This document shows, one piece after another, positions 1 through 12,300 of a stretch of 64,000 nucleotides of DNA (positions within the stretch are counted from its first letter, which is position 1; every line of letters starts with the position of its first letter). Below the pieces are notes generated by a model. The model worked only from the letters and a program-made list of their open reading frames with translations, did no database searches and was not told the origin of the DNA. This stretch comes from Polytrichum commune (lineage: Eukaryota > Streptophyta > Polytrichopsida > Polytrichales > Polytrichaceae), in contig OX485807.1 in NCBI GenBank assembly GCA_950295325.1, positions 6,202,501-6,266,500 on the forward strand, read 5' to 3'. The position numbers and the translations under genes were made by a program.

Positions 1-382
1 AAGTAGGGGGTTGGACGACTTTCCACTTTGAAAAATTGTTGCATTTTTTATATAGGGCAGAAAAATATGAAACAACTTGCATTCTTCATGAATCCTTCTT
101 GTCTACCTTGAAAAATTATCTCATGATTGTCAGACCAGATCTTCAATGCGAATCACCTTATTTTCACGGGTTTATGATATTTCTACCTTACTTCTCCAGA
201 TCTTTCACAGAGTCTTTCTAGTGATTGGTTATCGGTGCCTCTACTCTACATACAGGTGGGACGTATGGCAGTACCTTACAACGAAAGTCCATGCTAGTCT
301 TTGGTTGGCATTTCTTTTCAATACGAAAACGAAGCACACGTCACCATTCATTTACTGATGCTAATTTATTAGGTGTCCATAA
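1..382. other. intergenic, nothing recognised
   Basis: No reading frame with recognisable similarity and no repeat shared with the rest of the window was seen here. The last three bases (TAA, 380-382) are the left target-site copy of the adjacent MITE. Confidence 0.5.
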
Positions 383-776
383 GAGCATCCTCAGTCGGTC
401 TAGGTAAAGCTCACTGCAAACCAAGACCTATCTTGCTTAAAATTGCTCAAAATTTAGAGGGAGTGCACCAAATCTTGCTTAAAATGGACAGATCCTCCCA
501 CACTCCCTCTAAATGTCAAAAATTTGGAGGGAGTGTGGGAGGATCTTTCCATTTTTAAGCAAGATTTGGTGCACTCCCTCTAAATTTTGAAAATGTGGTG
601 TTTTCAATGAGGGATTTCACCTATGTCAAATTTTTACAATTCTTTTTTCTTGAGAAATATCTCACGTTTATTTAGGTGTGCTTCTAATGATGGTAATTTC
701 AGTTTCTAATGTTAGGTCAGTCAAAAGATAGGTTTTGGTTTGCAGTGAGCTTTACCTAGACCGACTGAGGATGCTC
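383..776. mobile_element. Harbinger-like foldback MITE
   Basis: A 394-bp element begins GAGCATCCTCAGTCGGTCTA and ends with its reverse complement. It is flanked on both sides by TAA (380-382 and 777-779), the 3-bp target duplication typical of PIF/Harbinger elements, whose plant MITEs often start GAGCATC. The terminal repeats run over about 40 bp. A second, inner inverted repeat (about 448-520 against 521-592) makes the middle a long hairpin carrying GGAGGGAGTG and GTGCACTCCCTC motifs in both arms. No coding capacity is visible. The near-perfect match of the arms suggests recent insertion, or selection or conversion keeping the arms alike. Confidence 0.85.
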
Positions 777-1283
777 TAAAGCATGCCATCTTCACAATCC
801 TCAATCTCTCTTTCCTCCTCTGCTTCAATGTCGCCAGCACAAAGTCATGAAAGGCGTCCGCTTGATTCGCACCCACTTGCTATCACACATCTCGTTATAA
901 CTTCGACACAGAAAGTCCACAGGTAGAGAGTTTCAGGGTAGCAACTCCCCTGGGAGCGAGATGCCAGTGATGAACCATACATTTATTTGTGTTTGATATT
1001 GTGCCATTGGAATCAGAATCAAAGACCCTGATATAGTCTACCAGGACCCACTGCCTACTTTAGACTGCTTAATCACAAACATATAGACGACACGTTTCCC
1101 CCCCCCCCCGCCCACCCCACCCCCACTGGATATCACAAAGTCTACAAGAACTCGAACACATCAGTCCAATACTCCCCCCCCCCCCCCACCCCCCCATTTC
1201 TTTTTTGACATATATAGTTTTTGTATTAGGTTTACAAATAGCTCTAGGCAATCCGTTCGTTGGCATGGAATGACAACGCTATA
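777..1283. other. intergenic with two C homopolymer tracts
   Basis: No gene is seen. Two C-rich runs lie near 1098-1108 and 1175-1189. The short minus-strand glycine-rich frame across them is simply the translation of poly-G and is not a gene. Confidence 0.5.
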
Positions 1284-1706
1284 CAGTCTACCCTCTATAA
1301 ATGTTAACTCTCGGGAGTGGATCAAAGTTAACATTTATAGATGTGTTAACAGTTAACAATTATAAAATTACTTTTTAAAGCAATATACAAATCTTAACAT
1401 TTATAAATATAAGCAATTGTGAAGAGTCACACAATTGTGAAGAGTCCTTGTGAGAGAATACCATTCATAAAATTGCAAACCCAATCAAAACTTTATTCAA
1501 TATCAAGTTTACAAATCACAGGTGAAGTATGAATCAATGGTTCTTTGGTGAGATCCATATTACGGTTGTATTTCATTCGTTAACATTTATAGAGTCAAAT
1601 TTACAAAGAAGGGAGTACCATTTTGTTAACAGTTAACACGTTTTACATTTATAGTGTGCAATATGTGGGGAGTAGAAGAAAGTTAACATTTATAGAGGGT
1701 GGATTG
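1284..1706. mobile_element. pogo-like MITE (Emigrant/Lemi type ends)
   Basis: The left end reads CAGTCTACCCTCTATAAATG and the right end is its near reverse complement (CATTTATAGAGGGTGGATTG). TA flanks both ends (1282-1283 and 1707-1708), as expected for Tc1/mariner-pogo elements. Plant pogo-like MITEs such as Emigrant and Lemi1 share the CAGTnnAACCTCTATAAAT end pattern. The interior repeats short GTTAACATTTATAG blocks in both orientations. No transposase frame is present, so it is non-autonomous. Confidence 0.75.
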
Positions 1707-4700
1707 TATGTGCAATGTAAAAACCCCATGGAGATAGAGAATGAGAGAGAGAGAGAGAGAGAGATTATAACCCTTGGGCATTGATTGAGTTCATATGTGA
1801 ACCTGTAAATCGTATGAGCTTAGATTTGTAGAGAGGTAAAGGTCTTGTTTTAGGTTTAGGGTTGTATTTCTGAAATTTTAAATGCCTATATGTTGGGGCT
1901 TGTAAATGATTATTCAGGTCACTATGTGTTGCATATCCTTTGACGATTAGTTTCTAGACCTCCTAGACCCACATAACTAATTCAACCGTTTAGTTATTTA
2001 GCCCTTGTTGATGAGCTCCACCTCATATAAGTTAGCCGTCCATGTAATGTTGATGAAAAGATTATAGCACACAAGAGCGGAGGTATCCCAAAATTCGCGA
2101 AAAGTTTAGACCTTGACTTCTGATCAATTTCTAAACCTAATAAGATCCGAAAAAAACAAAACAAAACAAAAATAATCCAGAAAACTTTAAACTTTAAACA
2201 AAGAAATTGAACATGTTTTGAATATTTGAGATTTTTTGCATTGTAGACTAGACAGTGTGATGGATAAGAATGTTATTTTGTCACCATACTTCAAATGTTG
2301 TGATGTAATTAAAATAATAAATATCATCAATTTTTTGGATAAAAAATATTCAAAAATACAATAGATATGGCTGAAAACAACTGAGATTTTGTTTTTGGGA
2401 AAAACCCCACATGGCAGTTGGGGTCCACACAACCCAAGTTAAGGAGGGGTTGATTTGTTGAATTTACACACGTGTCAATTTAGCGTGCTTTTCTGGTTTG
2501 AGATTTCATCATTTAATTTAATGTTTTTGAATGATATATTCTATAAAAAAAATGAGCCCCTAACATACTAAAAAATCATGTCATTTGGATCAAAATTGCT
2601 AATCCAAATCCTCCAAAAACACCCTCCAATTGGATAAATATGGCCTCTTAAGGCATTTATGGGTTAAACATGAAAATTTCAAGCCATTTGAAATTGCTAA
2701 AATATTGTCTTCTCTTCATGGTTTAGTTATGAAGGAGTTAAGGAATTAAATTTTGTTCATGAAAACTTGTTCATGTTATGATTTATGTACTACAGGGTCC
2801 CCAAGGTTGCACATTTCATTATAACCAAGAATCACACATTGCGTTCACAACATATTTTAGAAACCCTCTACATACAAGTTTATAAAATTAAGCAATAAGC
2901 AATGATACAAATACAAGCAACAATATGTATATATACAAACTTTACATTCATATATATTCATTAACATAAGTATAGAAAAGAATATTTTAATAAACATCAA
3001 CCCCTATCATATGTACACTGCACAACCCCATCAATAAAGTAGTTGAAGAATCATTTTATTCCCACACTTAACTCATAAGCATCTAAGTTTGCAATATATG
3101 TCAAAAGAACTTATGCAATTATTGTTTCTAAGCCTACCATCAAATGATGAGTAGGACTGTGTGTCCTCTTGTTGTTGGTTCCTTCTTTATACCAACATAT
3201 GCCAATGTCTATGCTTGATGAACAATCCATGAAGTTAATTGGATCCCTATACTTCACCCAATAATTACCAAATCCTTTATGCATCTTTAAACCCATTCAA
3301 CAAACCAAACCTTGATTGGAGTTGTTGTTTTTGATCTCTATCATTTAAAAAAATAAAAAATAAATCAACTAAAGGTGTGTTCAAAAAACACACACCACAA
3401 TTACAACCAAGATATAACATAGTGACATTACCATACAAATACATATGTTGTATATATTTTGGAAAGTGCTCCAAGTCCTTTAGTTGTTGAACAAAATTCA
3501 ACGATACTTGAATGGATGGTCAAAAGCCATCCAACATTTCATACCTTCTCAAAGCTTCCGGCTATAAACGAAAGCATTTAGACATCTTAGCAGATGGTGT
3601 CCTCCATACATGTACATAACTACGAGTAATAATACGTGCGGCATATGTATATGTAGTACAACAAAGTTCAAATTAATGCTCCTTTTGTGCACTCGCGTGT
3701 AGTTGTATGTGTTTAGTATAGTACACCCCCCAGATAGAGGGTCATCTTAGAAGATAATTCCTTTTTATGTCACAAACTTGCAAGGGTTTTTCTTCTCTTG
3801 TCTTTTCTTATCGGGTTCAATGTAGATCCAAATTGTAGTGAAAGATTATTTCAAATATGAGAGCTCAAAGCAAACTTTGAATGAGCGTTCAAACACTTGA
3901 ATTGTTCAACATTCTCTTTTAGATACCTTCTCCAATGGTACTGGCCTCAAATTTGAAGGGCTCCTCTACCTTTTACTCAACCAAGGGTACTTGGTTTTTT
4001 GGTAGGGTTTCTTCACTTCACTCAATGACCCTTGGGATATGAAGGGTACTACCCTTACTCCTGCATCACCCACCCAAGAAAATTACACCATTTGTGGTAT
4101 TTAGTGTCACTTACTATTTGGAATTAAATCATGTTATCGAAGTCCTATTATGTATACTTCTTGTCTAATCAACCAAGGTCAAATAAGTTGTCTGAAAAGT
4201 ATAGAACACGGATGACTTTACTTGTTAAAAACTTATGTTGTTCAATATTCTTCAAATTTCAAGAATCAATTCAACATTCAGAATCAAGATAATTAAGCAC
4301 AACATGACTTGTATATAATAGTTTTGTCAGCACCAAACTCACACAAGCTAGATATAATTGGAAATGATTCGAGTTAAACATTCAAAAATAATCTCATGAA
4401 TGGGTTTTGCATCACATCACTTGACCTTAAGTTAGGTTCCACATGATGCAACAATACAACTTTGACATGTAGTTTGTGATATTTGAGTACAAGTGCAAGG
4501 AAACATGATCCATGACATTATTTAGTTGTTGAAACATAATACCAATGTACTGCTTCACCTAAGTTTTTCAACCTGAAATCTACTAGTGCAATGCTCTACT
4601 GTGAGAATAAACCGAGTATAATCCCAAACAGATCTTGGCTTCAACCATACCCACCCAACGTACAAACTCGGTTGGACAATGTTGTGGCAAATAAAACATT

Positions 4701-5602
4701 CTTTTTTAATGGGGAAAACGGGACTAAATGAAATACATGTTTTTGCAAACGTGTGATTTCTCCTTCCGAAGATTAAGTAGAGAATCCCATTGTGTACAGT
4801 CGGGGGCATCAATACAATTGATGGAATTATTGCCATGACAATTACGTTTGTAGACAAGTTTGCCTACACAAACCTAGTTGGCTGCTTCTGGAACATCTTT
4901 TATCTGAAGGAGCAATGATGAACAAAGAATTTTGTTGTCGCAGTTGACCATGTCGCCACAGACCAAGCTTGTACTTCTAAGAAGTCGAGTTTTACTTGAA
5001 TATCTGTTTGATACATCTCGCCATGACCTTTCATGGAACTCACAAAACTCCACCTGGAGCAATACATAGCGGTCTTTACCGTTTCACTACGAAAGCTCTC
5101 TTTGAATGCCTTCCAAACTATGTCCAAGATGTCACAAGTACTCATATCAAAGTAGCTTTCCAACTATTCATTTTTTGTGTTGGCCGTTGGCCTTTGGCTT
5201 TCTGTCTCCAAAAGAAAAGAAAAAAAGACAAGTAGCTTTTTAATGGTAGTCCTATATATAGATTGCAACTAAGAATTGATGTACGGCACCTGAGGAGCAA
5301 GACCCGGAAAAGGTGAATAATGTTCAAGATGATTAACAGAACAGTTTGGTCTTCTCATGATACACCATTATTGATTATCTGATCCAATATGTACACTGCT
5401 CTCAAACTCAGCAACTCAACTTTGCACATACCTAGCAACACAACAATTTCATGCATGAGGTGACCTTCCAGGATTGGGAGATGACGGCTCCTCCAGAGCT
5501 TAACCCTCCCCCATTTTCAATCTAGGCCATCAATCTCCATGATCGCAGGGCCCAGAGGGGAGGACGCCCAAATGTGCGATAACCCTGCTGCTCGAGGCTT
5601 AT
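1707..5602. other. intergenic, AT-rich, no gene recognised
   Basis: This 3.9-kb stretch is AT-rich and contains a (GA)n microsatellite at about 1743-1763. Minus-strand frames at 4555-4857 and 4900-5163 are the longest but show no family signature I can name, and codon use is unremarkable. I see no tRNA, no conserved exon and no clean inverted-repeat element. Confidence 0.45.
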
Positions 5603-5825
5603 CTACACTCATAATCCCAATTAGTGCGTGTTACTGTTCAAAATTACGCAGTGCAACGATGTCTTACTCAGGAGTTCAATATTTACTAACGAAAGTTCAA
5701 TAGGTTGTTTGGACATTAGAGAACATAATTGATTTTGCTTGGTAAAATGTTACAGTCTCATTAAATAGTTATAGCACTGTGTAACTCCAAATAGTAACAC
5801 GCACTGATTGGGATAATCAGTATAG
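5603..5825. mobile_element. short MITE, family C
   Basis: The ends are inverted repeats of about 33 bp: the left begins CTACACTCATAATCCCAATT and the right ends GGGATAATCAGTATAG. Both carry the block AGTAACACGCACT or its complement. A longer relative with ends CTACACTGACTATCCCAA and TTGGGATGATTAGTGTAG lies at 34791-35677. No coding capacity. The superfamily is not assigned because no clear target duplication is visible. Confidence 0.6.
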
Positions 5826-6338
5826 TCCTTCAACAACATAATGCAACAACAAACTTCCAAGGATTTTTACTAGGCCCACTTAAATCCACCTGCTGAAAGA
5901 CAGGCATGACCCCCTCAAGCATGACCAAAAGCAAGAGCTCGTGACTGGTTGTTGGTGAACATACTCTTTTCACAGGGGTATTATTTTCCTCTTGTTAGAG
6001 CAGACCCTCCAGATCCTCTAGTGCAATGCTCTTGGAGCAGTAAGTGTGATCTACATTGTACAAAGCTACTAAAGACTACGAGAGATACTCTTTAAGTTAT
6101 CCCTCAGCTCATTAGCTACAGACTAGTTTGGGCCCATTGCATCCGTGCATATGAATCAATGTCCCAGGCCAACCTCGCACCATCCGTCCAACATGCAGCC
6201 ATTGAACCCTGTTGTTCGTTCGCTCACAGTCGCAAGAGAACTGGGTCAATGCCCATGTGCCCTCACTGTTCACCAGTTCCAAAATGTATGGATTAAGATT
6301 CTATGAATCTTATATTTAGGATCTGTATGGTGATGAAA
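5826..6338. other. 3' flank of urease gene
   Basis: This is downstream of the urease stop codon on the minus strand and probably contains the 3' UTR. No polyadenylation signal can be chosen with confidence, and no other gene is visible. Confidence 0.4.
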
Positions 6339-9300
6339 CTAGAACAAAAAATATGTCTGTGAAAGAGGAAGGACATCAGCAGGCTCGCACACTAAGCGGA
6401 CACCATCAGCAGTCACATGATAGCACTCTGGATCCACTTCAATCTTGGGAGTTGTAGTGTTGAGTTTCATATCGGCCTTGGTAAGCTTTCGGCAATGTTT
6501 CACGGCTTCCACTCGTTTCTCGAGTCCGTAAGAACATTTCACACCCGCTTCTAGTGCAGCCTACAGTCAATTTGAACCACCATCAAGCCAACATTTATTA
6601 ATCAGACATAAAAGTTGACAAGAAGTGGAGATATGATGTACGGGAATGGCAGATTTTCCATCACCATCTGCTAATAAGGTGCGGAAGTGGAAACCCAAGT
6701 AATAAAATGTCAAGTTTGAAGAAGTTGCTCAAAAATGTTATCCTGGAGCTATAACATTTGAAGATGACCTTTAAAATGATAGAAATAAATAAAAATGTGC
6801 GCCAGAAAATGATGAAAAAGATCTCAAGAAAGCTAAAAAGCGCTCAAACTGTTACACGTGAAAATGAAGTTTGAAATCTCAAGTTTGAAGAAGATGCTTT
6901 GGGAGGTCCACGAGCTAGTATATTACCTTGCTGACAAAAGAGATCGCCTGTGAGCTGCATGCTTTACCAAGGGATCCAAACATCGGCCTCATAACCACCT
7001 ATACACAATGAAAATTTGCCAATTATTTGCAGAGCAGGCATGCCGTATAACAACTTAAAATGAAATTTATTATGCATTTCGTAAAGAAGAGACTAGAGTC
7101 ATTCCCATGCTTAGGTTTTCATACAGAATTTTTTTTGACAGATTGGATTTATTCTCACTGAAAAACAGGACACAGGCTCTTGAAAGAATTGCACCGAGCC
7201 AAAAATGCATACTCACCGGTTCTGGGGTAGGAATGCTCGCATTGGCATCACCCATTTGGGCCCAAGCTATAAACCCACCCTTTATAACTATTTCTGGCTT
7301 TGCTCCAAATAGCCCTGGTTGCCATAGAACTAGGTCCGCAAGCTTGCCTACCTGCCAATTCCACAAGTATTTGCAATCAGACTCTCAAAGTTATCAACAA
7401 TTCAAAAGTTTGTACCACCCATATTGGGAGTAACTGCAGTACATAAAACTGTAACTACATCGTTTATGGTATTTGGGTGTCACGTACACTATTTGTGACC
7501 GGTTACACTAAATTGCCTGGAGGCCTAAGAAATGTCACATCCACTAATTGTCAACATCACACTGTTTGTCAATGTAGGTAACTTTCTGAAAGGACTTTCT
7601 TTTACAGTGTGACGTTTAGCATAGCACCTTTGAGTACTGGAGATGAGAGTTTTACACTTCAGTATGTGAGAGGAAGATAGTATTGAGCATAATAATGCCA
7701 AGTGTCATATGCTTACACTAATGGTCAACTTGTTGACCATTAGTGTAGCCTAGGCATTGGCCTCATAAATCAGGTAAGTGACACTATTAGTCCTGTGACA
7801 CTAAATACCATAAATAGTGTAGTACACATACTCAACTTCACTTGTGCGCACAATGGTGAGAGATATGCATACCTCAACAGAGCCAACAATGTGAGAAAAC
7901 CCATGAGCTATAGCAGGATTGATGGTGTATTTCGCAATGTATCGGCGTATTCGGTGGTTGTCATTATTTACATCCCCAGGAAGCTGGTTGCGTTGCTTTT
8001 TCATCTTATAGGCTGTTTGCCAAGTCCGCGTTATCACCTGCCATTCCAAACCAGCCCGTATTATTAGTAATGTTATTATTATTATATCAATCTAATCATA
8101 CACCAAAAGGTATGTAAATAGACATATGTTGAATTTTTATATATGACACACTACAAATGTAAGTTACTATATGTTCTCAAGTGCGTTGCAAGCATTTGTG
8201 TGAGGTGAATGCTTGATGAAGGACTTTGACAATCTATTGAATGCAAACATTGTTAGAAATAAGGCTCTGATTTGTGAAAGGATGGTGATATTATCAGCTA
8301 TATTATGTCAAAGTGATAATAAGCACTTGGAAGACCAATAAATTTCGGGATAGAAAATGACCTCTCCAATTCTACCCATAGCTTGGGAGTCAGATGCCAT
8401 CATGCTAATTGCTCCCATATCGTGTAAAATGTCTTCGGCAGCTATGGTTTCCCCGCGAATCCGAGATTCTGCAAATGCAACATCCTCTGCAATATTTCTA
8501 TTCAGGTGATGACAAACCATCTGCAAGGAGTCCACATTTTTACCAACTCAGTTCACAAAACCCTAAAACAGATGCAACTGGATACAGCTTCTACCCTTTT
8601 AATCTTCATGTGATTCCTTCAACAATAGACAAAACTTTACTCCGAATAAGTTACATAATTTATACGCATAATGTCGGACTTGCTAAAGGAGGTAAAAACA
8701 TGTTCACATACTGGTTTTGGTTAACAGGTTCACCCCATTTATGGTATTTAGTCACATGCGTAATAGTGTCACTTACTCTAGTTTGAGGCATATTCTAGGT
8801 TACACTGATGATTAACAACTTCACCATAAGTGTCAACTCATGACACTTGGCGTTCAAGTGCGCTTACTAATACCTTGGCATGAGTATGTTCAATAATGTT
8901 GTGAGGTGCATGCCTATGTTGCACAATGGTCTACAAGTTGACTAAAGTGTACACAAAACAACACTTGGCATTAGTATGCTCAAGAATATCTTCTCCTTGC
9001 ATACTAGAATGCAAGACTATCATCTAAAGTATCCCAATGTGCTACTCTAAATGTCATAATGTAAATATTATCTCGCTTTTAGAAGTTAATTATGTTGATG
9101 AATGGGATAGTATTGGCAATTAGCGGGCGTGACATTTTGACACCTCTAGGCATCTAGTTTAGGCCCTTCACAAATAGTGTACATGACACTAAACACCATA
9201 AACAGTGTAGTACTATGAGAGTTTACACAGTTAAAGTAGAGGTGCCAAGTTCAATTGCTTATCTTGATCGGGCACCTATATTTGAGTGGTATGTGGTTAG

Positions 9301-12300
9301 GTGTGGCTCCAAGAACATATACCAAAAAGACATGTGTATATAGAGATTGGACTACGTGCTCAAAATATGAATACCATCCTAAGGTCAATAGTCAGAATAA
9401 TTGGGGGGACCTGTATGCCCATTTAATGAACACGAAAAACTTCACTTTGATAACAAATAAAGATATTCAAGTGAGCTCCGGAAAATATGAGGAAAGTGGC
9501 TATGGCCTTGATTTAGATTTGCTTACCATCTCATACTAATCATGTGTTTCATATCATAGAAGAAGTGGGCTAAGTGGAAAAAGTAACCATTTAAGACTCA
9601 TCTACCTTGCATCTTTAGTTTTAGGTTTAGAGTCAAAATACCAGCATATCAAGGTGCTCATCAATCGTGTTGACTGTGTACGGTCTTGTGGGATTGGTAG
9701 AAGATGGCAACACATTTGGCAAGCCACACACTTTGATGATGTCCGGTGCGTGACCTCCTCCTGCTCCCTCACTATCATGCATAATGCAAATTTCATTGTA
9801 CGATTAGTACATTAAATTAATCTGTCAAGAAGGCGATCAAGAAAAGTATTTTCCTATACCTACGACACTGATTCGGGGACCAAGTAGAAACGCCCTGCCA
9901 GACACTTTTTACACAGGTTTAGCATTCACTTTGCCCTTTGAAGTGTTTTGAATGATAGCCCTCTTTCATAACAAGATTCTGGCCCCCAATTCACATTGTG
10001 TCTTAAAGTCATAGAGAGGAAAATAAAATTAAAATAAAGTTAAAAAATAGACAACATCATGTAGACCTGTCTGATGTGAGGTACCTCAAATTTCAGATCC
10101 ACCATTAACATTAACACCTCTAACTTAGAAAGGTTTCAAGTTCTCTTGAGCAAAAATACTGCACCTGAAGTTATTGCACCTGAAGCATAATTTTGTAAGA
10201 CTACTGGATTGACCTATTTCTACAAGACAGTAAGAAAGGGTAGGCTCAAAAACCTGTGATAGGTATGAATGGTTCGGCCTCCAAATGCTGCAACTGACTG
10301 CTCTACACAGCCTGATTCGTTTAAGGTGTCTGTGTGAATTGTTACCTGCAAGCGCACAACAAGATGGTACACATAGTCAGGCTACCAGAAAAAAACCCTT
10401 GAGATGATAGCAGATTGACCCTTTCCTCCCACCATGGTTCTTAGTATTCAAGGAGGTGGAGAACTTCTACAGTACCTTTTAGAGCATAGCAATCATTTTT
10501 ATTATCAATGAATCCATCAGCTGAAAGACTTGATTTGCAAATTAAATCATGTTGTCGCCAATGCAGTAACCGTCCTTTGGAAATTAACTTGAGTAAATAT
10601 CTCAGAAATGCATCCAAGAACAACCTTACAATTTTCTCTAAGTGAAAGTAGAACAAACCTGTATATCATAGTCATCAGCAACATCAAGGCAGTTTGTAAT
10701 GGCAGCTGGCGTAGACCCCCAATCTTCATGAAGTTTCAACCCAATGGCACCAGCTTTGATGATTTCAGGTAAACCTTCAACACCGGATGTATTACCCTGT
10801 GAAATAAACACATGAACCAAACAATGCCATATCGTATCAAACTGTTCTTTAGACTAAACATTTGTGGTGTCACTTACGTAGCTTTAAACGCAATGGTATC
10901 CACCAAATCAAACACATAAAGTAAGGATACTGCAATAAGAACGAGAACTCAAGTTCTCCAAATGCATTCATAAGAATTGGCACTTCTACATGGTCTTTTT
11001 GTGGATGTTGTAAATAAAAATCAATAATAACCACCATTCTGATTTGACAAAACAGCTGCAACTCCTCAGTAACTAGAGGGTCATGGAAAGGATAGCTTGT
11101 ACATGGGAATCTTTTCACCACACTTGGATTAAGCTACACCAACTATGATAAACACTGTGGGTGCCCACTATATACCAACCCACATTATTTAACATCAGAC
11201 CCACGTTTTAAGATACAGTATTTCTATCGGACTGACAATAGTGTGGATTTGAAAGACTTGTAACCTAGGGGAAGGAGGTGGGTATATCACGGCGGTGTGA
11301 CAAGTGTAACTAGGGTGGCACATTATTTTCATATGTGATGGTGTATTATGGGCCACACTATACACCTGCCCACACTATTTACCATTATCAGTTGTACTTT
11401 AATGAAATTCACTGTATGGAGAGAACAGGAAAGAAAGGAATAGGTTGTACCTTGCCAGTAAACCCAATGTTGAGAGGAATCTTGTCAGTAGCTTGCAGCA
11501 TCAGGCGCATGTGTTCGGGAGACGGTGTGCAGGTTGTGGCACAAGTTCCAGAGGCAGGCCCTGTGCCACCTCCTACTAAAGTAGTGACACCTGTCCCACC
11601 AAGAGGATCAATATTTATAGATATGTTGTCTGCAAAGTAATCAATTATTGAACATACACAAAACGCATAAACCCCCACCTGTGAATGAGTTGTGTCACTT
11701 TTGCTTAGAGGATAACAAGAAATTTACCTGATGCAATAGCTTCTTCTGCTAGTTGTGGGCATATGAAGTGTATATGGGTATCCACACCGCCCGCGGTCAG
11801 GATTAAACCTTCACCTGCGATTGCTTCTGTATTGACCTGCAAAATTCAGGCACCATCTCTAAAAGTCACGAGGCAAAACTGTGAAGATAGTACTTAACAT
11901 TCTGAAGCATGTCTGAATGACGTTCACTTTCTGTTCTAGCTTGAAGAATAATATTTCCAAACATCAAGGTCCTTGATTACATGCAAAAATGTCAAGCATA
12001 GTCAAGTGGCAGGCAAGCTCTCATTGGTCGACACCTCATTGTTGCTTATCTTCGGACACAAAGCCCTCTATTATCTACCAAGATTCAACTCAAAGACCTT
12101 GCCAAAAAGAATCTCACCAAGTGTATACTCTCCGAGATGCTTATCTAGGGAGAGCCCCCACTACACCACTTAGGAATGTTATGTAAGAGACTCAAGGTTT
12201 AACCCCTAAACGCTTTTGGTGCCCAATTTGGGCCTCTCATTAAATATGGTTCTCTGAAAATGTACCACGCAAGTATAGAATGTGAAATGACTTTTTGGTA

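Noticed and set aside
4555-5163. Overlapping minus-strand frames considered as a transposase or unknown gene
   Set aside because: No DDE, zinc-finger or other motif could be aligned, and the frames break between 4860 and 4900; left as unassigned.
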